DNA of 64,000 nucleotides, taken from Megascapheus bottae. Its lineage: Eukaryota; Chordata; Mammalia; Rodentia; Geomyidae. Of this stretch, positions 11,637 through 22,412 are shown one piece after another (position 1 is the stretch's first letter; each line of letters starts with the position of its first letter). The stretch spans positions 6,200,001-6,264,000 of the forward strand of contig JANJXV010000013.1 in assembly GCA_024803745.1 (NCBI GenBank), written 5' to 3'. The translations under genes and the position numbers were made by a program. The notes under the pieces were generated by a model. That model was given only the letters and a program-made list of their open reading frames with translations, was not told the origin of the DNA and searched no databases.

Positions 11637-12835
11637 GGATGGCCCCCCACCCCCCAGGATCATGGAACAGATAAAACTTGTTTGTATATGTATAATTTTC
11701 AAAAAGGGAAAATTAGAGTCTCAAGCAAATATAGATCACATGTGAAATACTATTGAACTCATTAATTAGTAATGGAAAAAAACAATCATGCTAGGGATAA
11801 ATCATGTGTACACACACATGCAATGGAAACTATAAATGGAAGCTCATATGCAATTGAGCTATAAATATTTCAAGTTATTTATTCCAAGAACAGTATAGCT
11901 ACTGAACAACACTATCAGGTAACAAGTAAATTTACTATGCTGAACATTTTCAGTTAATAGTATATAGTAAGTAGAACTAAATTACATTCTAGATAACCTC
12001 TGTTTTTTTTCCACCATTGAAAGGATGTAGGGTTCACCTTTCTGCTTATTTACAGTTTGGATAATTTTCTTGAAAATTTTTATGTAAATTAGATGTACAT
12101 TTGGCCCCACTTGGAGAAAGGAAATGATTTGTCCATATCACAGTAACTCAGGGCTAGTCAGAGGGAAGGCTCGGAGCTCTGCTTTCTTCTATAAATGTTC
12201 CATTTTCTACCATGCATGGAACCACCTGAGAATCCTTCCTTATTCCTTACTATGGTGTTTGCACTAGATGTCAGAGAGGGAAGGGACTTACATTTTTTCT
12301 GGCTATAAAGAATGAAGGGGCATGCATTTTCAGGGCAACATTCATTGAATTTTAACTAAACATTAGGTTAAGGAATATGTACAAACTGATGGAGGTTAAG
12401 CTTAGCATTCACTTCCTGCAAAAGGATAGAAATGATTTGGTTCTTAGTTTGCCTTGGAAATAGACCCAGAAATGGAAAGTTACATACAGATTGGCTGAGA
12501 AAAGCTGAAGAAACTGAAGAAATTAAGAATGGATTAAAAGAGAAATTGATCTCTCGATTATTTTAATGAATTCAGTCATTCAACGGGACCCAAGTTAGGG
12601 TAAGAAAGATCCATTTTGGCTTACCTGGGGTTGGGGTGATTCTGAGCAGGGTGTTGTCTTTCAGCCGAGGTCAAGGCTTTAGGAAGGGTCCATCCACAAG
12701 TCATCAGTGGCTAGTAGGCTTTGAGGCTGGGAACTGGGTTCAGCAGTTCTTATGGGTGGAACATTGATACTGGGTCTAATGTGTATTATCTGGACCTTGC
12801 CCTCTTAATCAGCTTATTGATTATGGCTGGCTCTC
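11637..12835. other. Unique intergenic DNA with one MIR-like trace
   Basis: No gene seen. About 12100-12180 resembles a reversed MIR ('aaatgatttgtccatatcac' then 'gggctagtcagagg'). The rest is AT-rich without recognisable families. Confidence 0.4.
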
Positions 12836-12839
12836 CGCC

Positions 12840-12950
12840 AACTGAATCATGTCTCTAGTCTGGAGACTCCTGTCCAGAGTTCAAGTCACAATCCCTTGAC
12901 TTTGCTTCCTGGGTAGCTAGAATTACAGATTTGAGCCACCAGCATTAACT
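12840..12950 (-). mobile_element. Degenerate family B SINE head
   Basis: Ends 'tgggtagctagaattacaga' then 'tttgagccaccagcat', the reversed 7SL-like head. The right monomer is not recognisable. Confidence 0.55.
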
Positions 12951-13017
12951 TAGGTAATAGTCTTTATCAAATATATGTTTTATGAATATTTTCTCCCCAT
13001 CTGTGGCTTGTTTTATT

Positions 13018-13325
13018 TATATATATTTGTATTGTAATTAATAGAAGGGTTACAGTTATATTCTCCAGATAGAAGGTGCATTACTTCTCACACATTGATA
13101 ACCCTTCTCATGTTTTTGTCCCCATTTCCTTCTCCCCCCCATCTTGTTTCCCCCTTCCCTTTTCTATTTCAAATAAACAAATAAATGTATATACAATATA
13201 CCAGATAACAAGGTAAGATACTGTAACAATATGAAAATAACCAAGAGTCATCAAAAGAGAAGAGAAATAACATAGTACATTAAGAACAATCACACATTAT
13301 ATAGCTATTGTTCCATATCCCTCTT
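13018..13325 (-). mobile_element. L1 3' UTR, 5'-truncated
   Basis: The + strand shows 'tattgtaattaatagaaggg', the C-rich patch at 13130-13160 and 'cagataacaaggtaagatac'. This is the reverse of the L1 3' UTR also seen at 15852, 19745, 28860, 42305 and 53217. Confidence 0.85.
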
Positions 13326-13552
13326 TTATTCTTTTGACATTGTCTTTCATGGATCAGACGTTTTATTTTAACAAGGCCAACCCAATCAATTATTTCTTTA
13401 CTGGATCGTGACTCTCATGTTGTATACAAAAAAGTCATGTTCATACCAAGGTAAGCTAGGTTTTTCTTTCCTATGTTAATTCCCAGAAGTCCTTAGGGTC
13501 TTGTAGTTTGACCCTTAAAATGTTTTAAAAATTAATTTCACTTTGAATTATT

Positions 13553-13735
13553 TTTTTGCCAGTCCTGGGCTTGGGCTCAGGGCCTGGGCACTGTCCTTGG
13601 GCTTTCTCAGATCTCTACCACTTAAACCATAGCACCACTTCTGTCTTTTTTCTATGTATGTGGTACCAAAGAATCAAACCTGGGTCTTCATGCATGCTAG
13701 GCAAGCATTCTACTAGTAGGCCAAACTCCTGGCCC
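13553..13735 (-). mobile_element. SINE family A
   Basis: Complete two-monomer copy, from the T run and 'gccagtcctgggcttgg' to 'ggccaaactcctggcccc'. 'tttgaatta' on both flanks is a candidate target duplication. Confidence 0.88.
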
Positions 13736-13771
13736 CTCAGTTTGAATTAATTTTTTGTTTTTTTAAAGATC

Positions 13772-13993
13772 TAGCTGGGCGCTGTGGCTCACACCTGTGA
13801 GCTACTAAGGAGACCAAGATCTGAGGATCGTGGTTCAAGACCAGCTCGAGCACTAAAAACCTGTGAGACTCTTATCTCCAATTAATCACTAGAAAAGGGG
13901 AAGCATGGCTGTGGCTCCATGAATAGGGCAGTAGCTTTGAGCTGAAGAGCTCAGGGACAGTGCTCAGGCCCAGAGTTCAAGCCCTATAACCCC
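13772..13993 (+). mobile_element. SINE family B
   Basis: The 7SL-like head 'gctgggcgctgtggctcaca' has a short deletion in its middle, followed by the linker 'ttatctccaattaatcac' and a right monomer ending in a C-run and CA tail. Confidence 0.87.
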
Positions 13994-14061
13994 CCCCCAC
14001 ACACAAAAATATCTAAAGTCTATTTTTTTTTTGGTGCATGTGTGCTTATAGAAGGACTTCA

Positions 14062-14262
14062 ACTCAAGACCTTGAGCTCTGTTTTGCCTTTTATTACAAA
14101 GACGGATGTGCTACCATAGGAGTCACAGCTCCACTTCTGGCCTTTTGCCAGTTAATTGGATTGGAGATATGAGTCTCACTGATTTTTTTCCCCCCCAGGA
14201 TAGGTTCAGACAGAAGTCCTCATATCGCATCCTCTGGAGTAGCTTGGATTAATGGCGTGAGC
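14062..14262 (-). mobile_element. SINE family B, diverged
   Basis: Reversed right monomer, 'ccagttaattggattggaga' linker, then a decayed head ending 'gtgagcctcca'. More diverged than its neighbours. Confidence 0.7.
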
Positions 14263-14600
14263 CTCCATTGTTCAGCAGCTTTGTCTTGATTCCTTTATCT
14301 GCATGTGCATGTCCAGTTGTTCCAAATGTGTTTGCTACAAAGACTGACTTTGCTCCAATGCGTTCTCTGCTCCTTTGTTGAGAACTGATCGACTGTATTG
14401 ATGAAGGTCTATTTCTGGGCTCTCTATTCTGTTCCATTGGTCTACTGTTTCACCAGCACAACACTGTCTTTATCATAGGTCTTGAAGTTGGATGATGTTT
14501 GCTTTCTAGCTTTGTTCTTTACCTTTCACTCTTTGTGGCTACCCAGTAATTTTAACTCTCCATTTCCTGGCTCATAAAGATACTTTATGGGGTGTCCTCA
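14263..14600 (-). pseudogene. L1 ORF2 3' fragment
   Basis: The minus strand contains 'accaatggaacagaatagag', a strongly conserved ORF2 position (QWNRIE..). Surrounding sequence gives decayed ORF2 C-terminal half. It abuts the preceding SINE. Confidence 0.7.
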
Positions 14601-14751
14601 AACTTGTCCCCTGCTCATTTTTTTTAATCTGTAAAACTTTCATGACTTGGATGAAATTACCAACCAAACTACCAAAAACAAGCAAACTTTCATTATCTTT
14701 TAAGATCTCTTTCAGTGACATGTTCTTTTTCATTTATTTTTAAAATATTTT

Positions 14752-14853
14752 TTTTGTCAGTCATGGGGCTTGAACTATAAGCCTGGGTGCTGTCTCTGAG
14801 CTTTTCAGCTCAAGGCTAGTGCTTTACCATTTTCAGCCACAGCACCACTTCCA
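14752..14853 (-). mobile_element. SINE right-monomer fragment
   Basis: A T run, then 'gtcagtcatggggcttgaac' and 'agccacagcaccacttcca'. Only the tRNA-like right half remains. The next SINE A lies one target duplication away. Confidence 0.75.
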
Positions 14854-14870
14854 TGTGACGTCTTCTTTGT

Positions 14871-15065
14871 TGTTGTTGTTGTCAGTCCTGGCTTAAACTC
14901 AGGGCCTGAGCACTGTCCTTAGGCTTTTCTCAAAGCTAGAGCTCTACCACTTGAGCCACAGCACCATTTCTGGCTTTTTTCTATGAATGGGATACCAAGG
15001 AATCGAACCCCGGTCTTCATGCATGCTAGGCAAGCACACTACCACTAGGCCAAACTCCCAGCCCC
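14871..15065 (-). mobile_element. SINE family A
   Basis: Complete reversed copy with a (GTT)n-like tail at 14870-14882. 'gtgacgtcttcttt' on the left and 'gtgacgccttcttt' on the right form a target duplication with one difference. Confidence 0.9.
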
Positions 15066-15528
15066 AAGTGACGCCTTCTTTAATATTTCTCAGATACAGC
15101 CAATTATTCTCTTTTGTGTGTTCCAGCAATCATTTGCTCATGGGTCTGTAAAACAGCCTCCTGAGGATAGCAAGAATGCTTGTGCCATTTGTCAGTGTCC
15201 AGTGCATGGTGTACCTGAGATTTAGTAGATGCTTACTTAATGTCTGTTGAATGAAAAAAAGGATATAATAACTACATAACTGGACATGTATCTTCTTAGG
15301 AGCAAGACTTAGTCACACATGTGGTGCTTAGGGTGATGCCTAGCACCCTCCAGTGGATAGGTAGTAAGTTATGGCGACACACGTGATGGAAATGAGCTGT
15401 TAGAGTGGGATAATAGAGGGAGATTTGCCAGTTTGAGTGGTAGCTGTGAGCACATGGGAAGATTTTGGAGTAAGTTAGCATTTAATGTGTGTTTTTATAG
15501 CAGTGCAGTTCCTTAGAAAGTGTAGGAA
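15066..15528. other. Unique intergenic DNA
   Basis: No repeat or gene recognised. Confidence 0.4.
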
Positions 15529-15529
15529 T

Positions 15530-15768
15530 GAAGCCAGGGGTTGAGGGCTCACATCTGTAATGCTAGCCACATAGGAGAGTGAGATTTGAGAATTGAGATT
15601 TGAAGCTAGCCTGGACAAGAAAGTCTGTGATTTTCTTATGTCCAAGTAAATACAAGAAAAAGAAAAAATGACAAGGAAGAGCTGTAGCTCAAGTTGTAGA
15701 ACACTAGCCTTGAGTGAAAAAGCTAAGGACTCATAAGGGAGAATGCCCAGACTCTGAATTCAAGCTCC
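15530..15768 (+). mobile_element. SINE family B, diverged
   Basis: 'ctcacatctgtaatgctagc' head and 'gctgtagctcaagttgtaga' right monomer are recognisable, with an A-rich expanded linker between them. A (CA)n tail follows. Confidence 0.75.
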
Positions 15769-15786
15769 AACACACACACACACACA
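15769..15786. repeat. (CA)n tail of a SINE
   Basis: Nine CA units directly after 'gaattcaagctc', the end of the SINE right monomer. Confidence 0.9.
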
Positions 15787-15851
15787 GAGACTGTGCAGGA
15801 ACTAATGCACATTCATGGATCCTTACAGAAATGTAATCGAATGCATTTTCT

Positions 15852-16734
15852 TTTTTTTTTAAACTTTTTTTATTGTGATTAATAATTACATTACATTATT
15901 AATAGTTACATTATATTCACAAATATTGATACCCTTTCTCATGACATGTCCCCATTTCCCTCCCACCCTTCCCCCACTCATTTGATTTCCCTCTTTCCCT
16001 ATCCAATTTCAAATAACCAATTAAGCACATATAAAATATCAGATAACAAGGTGAAATATTGTAACAATATGAGATAACGAAGGGATGGCAAAAGAGAGAT
16101 AACATAGTACATTAAGGACAGCAATCACATTATATGGCTTTTGTTTCTATATCCTGGAGGTCCTTACATTTAGTGTCATACTATTTGGCCTTATGTCTCT
16201 AGATTTTGTTCTATTGTAAATCTCTGCTAGGAGAGCCCAAGGTTTCTACTGATTATGACAGAGGGAGACTATTGAGCCTATGTTCCTTTGAGTCTGGCTT
16301 ACTTCACTTAATATGATTTTTTCTAAGTCTTTCCATTTCCTCACAAATGGGGTAATGTCATTCTTTCTGACAGCAGCATAGAATTCCATTGTGTATAAAT
16401 ACCACATCTTGTTGATCCACTCATCAACTGAGGGACATCTGGGTTGGTTCCATATCTTTGCTATGGTAAATAGTGTCTCTCCTTGTTTCTGGATGATTGG
16501 GTAAATGCCAAGTAGTGGAATTGCTGGGTCATAGGGGAGGAGTTCTATGTTTAGCCTTTTGAGGAACTGCCATACTGCTTTCCATAGTAGTTGAACGGAG
16601 TTTGCACTCCTACCCACAGTGTAGTAGTGATCCCTCCTGGCCACATTCCCTGCAGCATCTGTGGTTGTTAGTTTTCTTGATCCTGGCCATTCTAACTGGA
16701 GTGAGGTAGACTCTAAAGAGTTGTTTTGATTTGT
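15852..16734 (-). mobile_element. 5'-truncated L1 with exact target duplication
   Basis: A T run at 15851-15860 is the reversed A tail. The 3' UTR follows (to about 16240), then the end of ORF2. The 13-base duplication 'gaatgcattttct' flanks it at 15839-15851 and 16735-16747, giving the full 883-bp insertion. Confidence 0.93.
16246..16644 (-). pseudogene. L1 ORF2 C-terminal fragment
   Basis: An open 132-codon minus frame matches the L1 ORF2p C-terminus: NIELLPYDPAIPLLGIYP, then KMWYLYTMEFYAAVRKND and a C-terminal SEVSQTQ region. The start codon reported by a simple ORF call is internal to ORF2. The element is 5' truncated, so it has no promoter, ORF1, endonuclease or RT and cannot move itself. 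Few disruptions suggest a fairly recent insertion. Confidence 0.92.
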
Positions 16735-16871
16735 GAATGCATTTTCTATTGAAAATGAAAGTCCATTTAATAAGAATAAGCATGATTTTGGTAAAGGAGT
16801 CCAAGTGTAGTACAGTTCATCAGCAGGGAAGTTTTAATCCTGATTTTGATCTAATAAAAAAAATGATCTTG

Positions 16872-17060
16872 AGGGCCAGGAGTTTGGCGTAGTGGTAGAG
16901 TGCTTGTCTAGCATGCACAAAGACTGGGGTTCGATTCCTCAGTACCACATACATAGAAAAAGTCAGAAGTAGCTCAAGTTGCAGAGTGCTAGCTTTGAGA
17001 AAAAAGCCCAAGGATGGCACTTAGATCCTGAGTTCAAGCCCCAGAACTGGCAAAAAAAAC
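16872..17060 (+). mobile_element. SINE family A
   Basis: Full copy: 'gtagtggtagagtgcttgtc' head, right monomer 'agttcaagccccagaactgg', A tail. 'atgatcttga' on the left and 'atgatctcaa' on the right are a decayed target duplication. Confidence 0.9.
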
Positions 17061-17823
17061 CATGATCTCAAGTGGCCAAGGGAGTGGAGTTCAAGGTAGA
17101 TGTGGTATCCTGTGGTCAGGAAGTGCTTTTTGAGAAGAATGGGAAGATTTAATGCCATTCTACAGAGCTGGCTATCCCAGCCTTGGTGATATGTTAGGTA
17201 ATGCCAGCTGGCCATGTCAGCCTGCCTCCCGGGCCATTGTTTCAGCACACTGCAGAGATGTGTTCCAGCAGCTGATTGGAGCTCCTTACCTTGTTTAATT
17301 GAATCAATTCAGCTTCATATAATAGGATCTGGATCTTTAAGCATTTCTGTCTGGTGCACTGGATATTTGGGATGTTTGCCTCTGGGTCTTTTGGGTCCCA
17401 CAGTTTCACATTTAGCTATAAACTTCTGTGGGAACTGAGCAGACGTGGGCTCAGCTTGAGTCTAGTGTCTCTAAGAGGGGTAAGCTCTAAGGCGTTTGAG
17501 TGAAATCTGAGCAAAACTTACTTGTATAGCTTTCCTTATTTCCAGGAAAAAGAGGGGGCAAAATTACTCTTCAGAAATCAAGTATTTCAGCTTTTTTCTT
17601 GGTCTCATTGGTTTGGGTATGAAGCAGACTGAACACAGTGATGGAGGAAACCCTGAATGAACTGTAATAGAAGGCAAAAAATAGGGAAAGCAGCTTAATT
17701 TCTAGCTTTACCGTCAACTCTCATATTGATGCCCAGTTAAGATGCCTGTCTTTTGTATCTATAATTTAGAAACATAGACATGACATGTCTTAAGTGCAGA
17801 GTGTTGAGTATGTACCGTTCTCT
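17061..17823. other. Unique intergenic DNA
   Basis: No repeat or gene recognised. Small open frames here have no family resemblance. Confidence 0.4.
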
Positions 17824-17892
17824 TTTTTTTTCCAGTCCTGGCTTGAACTCAGGGCCTGATATGACTTGAGCCACAGCACCACCTCTGGCTTT

Positions 17893-18086
17893 TTTTTTTC
17901 CCAGTCCTGGGTTTGAGCTCAAGGCCTGAGCACCGTCCCTTGGACTTTCTCAAGGCCAGAGCTCTACCACTTGAGCCTCAGCACCACTTCTGGCTTTTTT
18001 TTCTATGTACGTGGTACCGAGGAACTGAATTCTGGTCTTCGTGCATGCTAGGCAAGCACTCTACCACTAGGCTAAACTCCAGGCCC
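17893..18086 (-). mobile_element. SINE family A nested in a SINE A
   Basis: Complete reversed copy inside the linker of the outer SINE. 'cctctggctttt' before it and 'cctccggctttt' after it form the target duplication, one of them host SINE sequence. Confidence 0.85.
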
Positions 18087-18100
18087 TTCCTCCGGCTTTT

Positions 18101-18282
18101 CTTCCTTCCTTCCTTCCTTCCTTCCTTCCTTCCTTCCTTCCTTCCTTCCTTCCTTCCTTCCTTCCTTCCTTCCTTCCTTCCTTCCTTCCTTCTTCTTCTT
18201 TTCTTCTTCTTCTTCTTCTTCTTCTTCTTCTTCTTCTTCTTCTTCTTCTTCTTCTTCTTCTTCTTCTTCTTCTTCTTCTTCC

Positions 18283-18318
<36 letters not shown>

Positions 18319-18319
18319 C
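18101..18319. repeat. Compound pyrimidine microsatellite
   Basis: (CTTC)n to 18192, (TTC)n to 18280, a run of 12-13 C, then (CT)n. The track lies within the outer SINE linker. Length is probably variable and hard to assemble. Confidence 0.95.
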
Positions 18320-18652
18320 CCCCTGGCTCTCTCTTTCTTTTTTCTTTCTTTCCTTTCTTTTTTTATGTATGTGGTACTGAGGAATCGAACCCTAGTCTTT
18401 GTGCATGCTAGGCAAGTACTCTACCACTAAGTCAAACTCCTGGCCCTGAGCACGTATCATTCTATGGCTTAGATGTGGGTTGAGGGACCCCTGGCCTTGT
18501 GTGATAAAAGGAGAGATCCTTGAGAGGTCTTCAGAGGCTGGAATGATTTGGCCATGGTTGTCATTGGAAGGTAGGGGTGTTTGCAAGGTGATTATTAGAT
18601 TAGAGCTGATTATTAGATTACAGTGGACGCCCATACTGCATTTTAGAGGATT

Positions 18653-18826
18653 TTTAAGAGGAGGAGAGGAAGAGAGAGGGGGGGAGAGGGAGAGAGAGAG
18701 AGAGAAGAGAGAGAGAGGGAGAGACAGAGAGAGGGGCGAGAGGGACAGAGGAGAGAGGGAGAGAGGGAGAGGGAGAGGCAGAGAAAGGAGAGAGAAAGGA
18801 GAGAGAAAGGAGAGAGGGAGAGAGCT
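18653..18826. repeat. GA-rich low-complexity tract
   Basis: Purine-only stretch of irregular GA, GGA and GAAA units. Long frames through it are artefacts. Confidence 0.93.
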
Positions 18827-18834
18827 ATCACACT

Positions 18835-19035
18835 CTCATACTCACTCATGCTTATTAATTTCCTCTATCTTTCCATGGCCTGAATCACTTTGGGATTCTA
18901 TAGAAAGAAGGCAATCATTGCATGAGATTTCCCTAGACCTTTGACCTCCAAGATGAAGAGCCAAAATAAATCTTTCCTTTATAAAGTAATCTACTCCAGG
19001 CATGCTGTTATATTAACAAAAATAGAGACACTCTG
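18835..19035 (+). mobile_element. MaLR-like LTR fragment
   Basis: 'gagccaaaataaatctttcc' followed by 'tttataaagtaatct' and 'gctgttatattaacaaaa' matches the poly(A)-signal end of ERVL-MaLR LTRs. The upstream part may include the U3 end. Decayed. Confidence 0.55.
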
Positions 19036-19039
19036 AAGT

Positions 19040-19345
19040 CCCAGTGGAGACAAACAACATTTCCATCCACACAGAAGCTTCCTTTGTGTGCTCCTTTTCC
19101 TTTCTGTCAACCCCCTCCCACATTAGACAACCACTATTCTGATTTCCACCATGAATTACTTTCCATGTTCCCAAATTTCATATCAATCGACTCATACAGC
19201 ATGGACCCTTTTAAGATTTGGCTTATTTGGCTCAGCTTTATTTTTTTGAGATTTATTCTCGTTAATGTATCAGAAGTTTGTGTTTCTTTTACTGATTAGT
19301 ATTCCTTCGCATATATCTATGTGCCACACAGTGAAATCTTTCAAA
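19040..19345 (-). mobile_element. Ancient L1 (L1M-type) fragment
   Basis: 'cacattagacaaccactatt' then 'gactcatacagcatggaccc' and 'attagtattccttcgcatat' follow the reversed order of old mammalian L1 3' sequence. Assignment is from memory of that family. Confidence 0.5.
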
Positions 19346-19354
19346 TATAAGTGA

Positions 19355-19645
19355 CAGTTCTTTTGCTTAAAATCCTTCATATCTTGTCCTGCTGTGTACA
19401 TAATCATGCCAAGAATCTTAGCCTAGCATTCAAATATACTCACAATGGCTTCTTTCTTGGCCACACCTGAGTGTGTAGACTGTAATCCGTGGGTACAGCT
19501 CACTGTTGTGCTCACACATTCTCTGTCTGCTTCTGTGTGTCCCCTGTCCCCTTCCCCTGTGGGAAATCTTCCTCCCCTACCAGTTGTGATTTTTCTTGAC
19601 TCTGTGGCCCAAGCCCTTTACAATCCCCTCAACTGTGGATGTGGT
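19355..19645 (-). mobile_element. LINE2-like 3' end
   Basis: 'cttagcctagcattcaaata' followed by a CT- and CC-rich part resembles the reversed L2 3' region. Heavily decayed. Confidence 0.4.
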
Positions 19646-19744
19646 ATTGTGGTCTTAAGGACAGGATAATACTCCAGGACTACTGGCCATACCAACCACA
19701 GAATGGGACTGAACTCTGTGCATAGAGGAGTTTTAAACAAAATT

Positions 19745-20035
19745 TTAGAAACAAAAGCCATATGAGTGATGGTTGTCCTTAATGTACTATGTTATCTCTC
19801 ATCTCTTTTGCTGCCCCTTAGTTATCTCATATTGTTACAGTATCTCATTTTGTTATTTGATATATTGGATATATTTGTATTTGGTTATTTGAAATTGGAT
19901 AGGGAAGGGGGGAAAACAAGATAAGGGGTGGGGGGGGAGGGAAATGTGGACCAAGACATGAGAAAGGGTATCAATGTATGTGAATTAATGCACCTTCTAT
20001 TTGGCAAATATAATGTAACCCTTCTATTAATTACT
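19745..20035 (+). mobile_element. L1 3' UTR
   Basis: 'ttgtccttaatgtactatgt', 'gttatctcatattgttacag', a G-rich patch at 19905-19940 and 'gcaccttctatttggcaaat' are the forward version of the L1 3' UTR at 15852 and 53217. 5' truncated. Confidence 0.87.
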
Positions 20036-20065
20036 ATATATATGTATATATATATATATATATAT
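20033..20065. repeat. (TA)n at an L1 tail
   Basis: TA run replacing the expected A tail of the preceding L1. Confidence 0.9.
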
Positions 20066-20384
20066 GAAATGGAAAATCCACAATTTCATTGGCTTGTTTA
20101 ACATTCTGGGTATTTAGTATTTGAGAGACTACTTCAATGTTATGTGAATAAAGACCAAGAAAGTTAGGGTATTTCTTCACTGCTGAATCTGTCTTCAGAG
20201 ACATAAGGCATACCTCTGATTACTTAGCTCCTTCAAAGGTTGAGAAACTGGGACTTCTTAATGAGAACTCAGTACACATATATGTCCATCTGCCATTTGC
20301 AAATATACTTCATCACCATCAAATTCACTCATTTCTTTCAAAAATGTTCTCATGGTTTCAATTTATTATTCACTTATTTTTATT

Positions 20385-20455
20385 TTCTTCAAGTAGTTGT
20401 ACAGGGGGGATTCCATTTAACATGCCAGTTTATGTGTACAATGCATTTCATTTAC
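20385..20455 (-). mobile_element. L1 3' end fragment
   Basis: 'caagtagttgtacagggggg' then 'acatgccagtttatgtgtac' matches the terminal block at 8870 and 11110. Confidence 0.55.
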
Positions 20456-20469
20456 TTTATTTTTATTTG

Positions 20470-20690
20470 ATTTTTTTTTTTGGCCATGGGTATTGAACTC
20501 AGGCCTGGGCGTTGTCCCTAAGCCCTTTTTTTGCCATAGACTATGCTCTACCACTTTGAGTCACAATATCATTTTTGGTTTTCTGGTGGTTAATTGGAGA
20601 TAAGAGTCTCATAGACTCTTGGACAGTGATCCTCAGATCTCAGCCTCCTCAGTAGCCAGAATTACAGGTGTGGGCCACAAGCACCCAGCT
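20470..20690 (-). mobile_element. SINE family B
   Basis: T run, reversed right monomer, 'gttaattggagataagagtc' linker and 7SL-like head. 'catttactttatt' on the left and 'catttaccttatt' on the right are the target duplication. Confidence 0.9.
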
Positions 20691-20822
20691 CATTTACCTT
20701 ATTAAGTAATACTTATTTAAATTTTCAGTTGAGAACCTATTATTTATAATTGAGTTACTGATGTCTGTGATGTGATAGAAGTTGACATTATGGAATGACT
20801 AAAGCTAAATAGCATTTATTTA

Positions 20823-20910
20823 TTTATGGCAGTACTGTGGTTTGAATTCAGAGCACTAGACTTGCTAGGTAGATGCATTATTGCTTGAGTCACTCATCCA
20901 GACCTTCTTC
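20823..20910 (-). mobile_element. ID-like single monomer (old)
   Basis: The minus strand reads 'gagtgactcaagcaataatg' then 'cctagcaagtctagtgctct' and 'gaattcaaaccacagtactg', an ID-type monomer without the right monomer of families A and B. Confidence 0.6.
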
Positions 20911-21650
20911 CTCTGGTTGTTTTTTGAACTATGATCTTGCATCCCCACCACTACTTTATGCTCCCCTATATCCTCCCAAATCGTGCTACTATGCTACTTC
21001 CTGACACATATATGTCATCAGTGACCATTTGTTAACTAAATGAAGAAAAGAATAAAATATAAACAGGTATATTCCTTATTATTGCAACTATGCTGACTAT
21101 AAGAAACGCTGTAGGCCAGAATTGAACTATTCTTTGTTTTGCACTGGAGCTGTTCATTGTAGGACTGTTTATTTTATTAAAGAGATGAAAAATCCTAAGT
21201 AAGGTAATTGGACAGGTTGAAAAACTTTGATAGATCCATGTAATGGAATACAATTGAGCTGTTAAAAAATGGGAAGATATATTGTTGTTATGTAAAAAAG
21301 CAAGATAAAGGAAAAGTATAATAAAATATAACTTAATTTAGCAAATTAAAAGCTTGAATCCATTGTTATTCTAAAATTACTGTATCCACATGTGGAGAGA
21401 CAGATGTGAGAATTAACAAAACAAACACCAACCTATTTTATTTTGCATTTATATTGATTTTGCATTCTATATTGATTGTGCATTTATAGAAAACCCAAGT
21501 CCAAAGGTCTATGTTAAGACAACCATGGAGCTGGTGCGCTCAACTACAAGTAGAGAAACTGGAAGTGTCTACAATAGGCTAGTTTCCTAAATAAGCTAAA
21601 ATGAAAAAAGGAAATCGTGGGAGTTGGCTATAGATTTTCAAATATATCAG
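20911..21650. other. Unique intergenic DNA
   Basis: AT-rich sequence with no gene or clear repeat. Confidence 0.4.
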
Positions 21651-21654
21651 AGAC

Positions 21655-21925
21655 ATACTGCATTAGTTTTCCTTTCATCATGGTGACTAAAATACCTGAG
21701 AGAATAACCTAGAGGGAAACCTACTAATTTTGACTTCATTTCAAAAGATATCAGCCCATCCCAGTGGGGAGGGCACAGCACAGCAGAGAAATTCAGGCTA
21801 GGGCAGATGGAAGGAGAGAAGAAGTTTACAGGAAGGGGCGGGACAATTTGTAGATTGAAGGACACATCCTAGTAAGTGACCATTTTTCTCCAACCAGGTC
21901 CCACCTCATATTCTTCACCACCTCT
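21655..21925 (-). mobile_element. MaLR-like LTR
   Basis: On + it begins 'ttagttttcctttcatcatg' then 'gtgactaaaatacctgagag', the reversed 3' end of ERVL-MaLR LTRs, followed by a purine-rich part. A second member lies at 45710-46000. Confidence 0.55.
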
Positions 21926-21966
21926 CATCAATACTAACCTACAATACTAACCTACTATAATTTTTG

Positions 21967-22195
21967 TTTTTTGGTATCCATCTTGGGACTTGAACTCAGA
22001 GCCTGGGCTATGTCCCTGAGCTCTTTTGCTCAAGGCTACAGCCCTACCACCTGAGCCACAGTGCCAAGTCTGGCTTTTTCTGTGCCTATAGAAAAGAGTC
22101 TCACAGGCTTTCCTGCCTGGGCTGACTTTGAACCACAGTCCTCAGATCTCAGTCTCCTGTATAGCTAGGATTACAGGTGGGAGCCACCAGAACTT
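21967..22195 (-). mobile_element. SINE family B
   Basis: Right monomer ('gggacttgaactcagagcct', 'cacctgagccacagtgcc') then reversed 7SL-like head ('gtatagctaggattacaggt'). The linker is shortened. Confidence 0.87.
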
Positions 22196-22204
22196 GGAAA
22201 AGCC

Positions 22205-22412
22205 AACATGTGTAGGTATATACAGGTGCAGCGGGGTGCATGGTGCTATTTTTGATCCTCCATACCCATCGAAGTCTCATGGACCAGAAGGATTCCCTGG
22301 CTAGCTGTGCCCAAATTCTGCCCCCTAATTACTGCAAAATACAATAAAATTGTTGTTGCTTTCAACTGCTAAATTTTGGAGTGAGTTGTTATAGTGAAAA
22401 CGGAATAACATG
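22205..22412 (+). mobile_element. MLT1/MaLR-like LTR fragment
   Basis: The end 'caactgctaaattttggagt' then 'gagttgttatagtgaaaacg' matches the 3' end of old MaLR LTRs. 'caataaaattgttg' at about 22341 would be its poly(A) signal. Confidence 0.45.

Larger units (their letters stand above)
17824..18446 (-). mobile_element. SINE family A, split by a second SINE and a microsatellite
   Basis: The right monomer lies at 17824-17892 (with an internal deletion) and the ID-like head at 18356-18446 ('tatgtatgtggtactgagga' to 'caaactcctggccc'). Between them sit another family A SINE and about 260 bp of pyrimidine microsatellite. The break is in the T-rich linker joining the monomers. Confidence 0.82.

Noticed and set aside
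16246..16644. 132-codon open frame as a cellular gene
   Set aside because: It is the C-terminus of L1 ORF2 in a 5'-truncated insertion.
18480..18944. 154-codon frame rich in Arg and Glu
   Set aside because: Produced by the GA-rich low-complexity tract. The same holds for frames across 35501-35665, 56219-56416 and 59371-59629.
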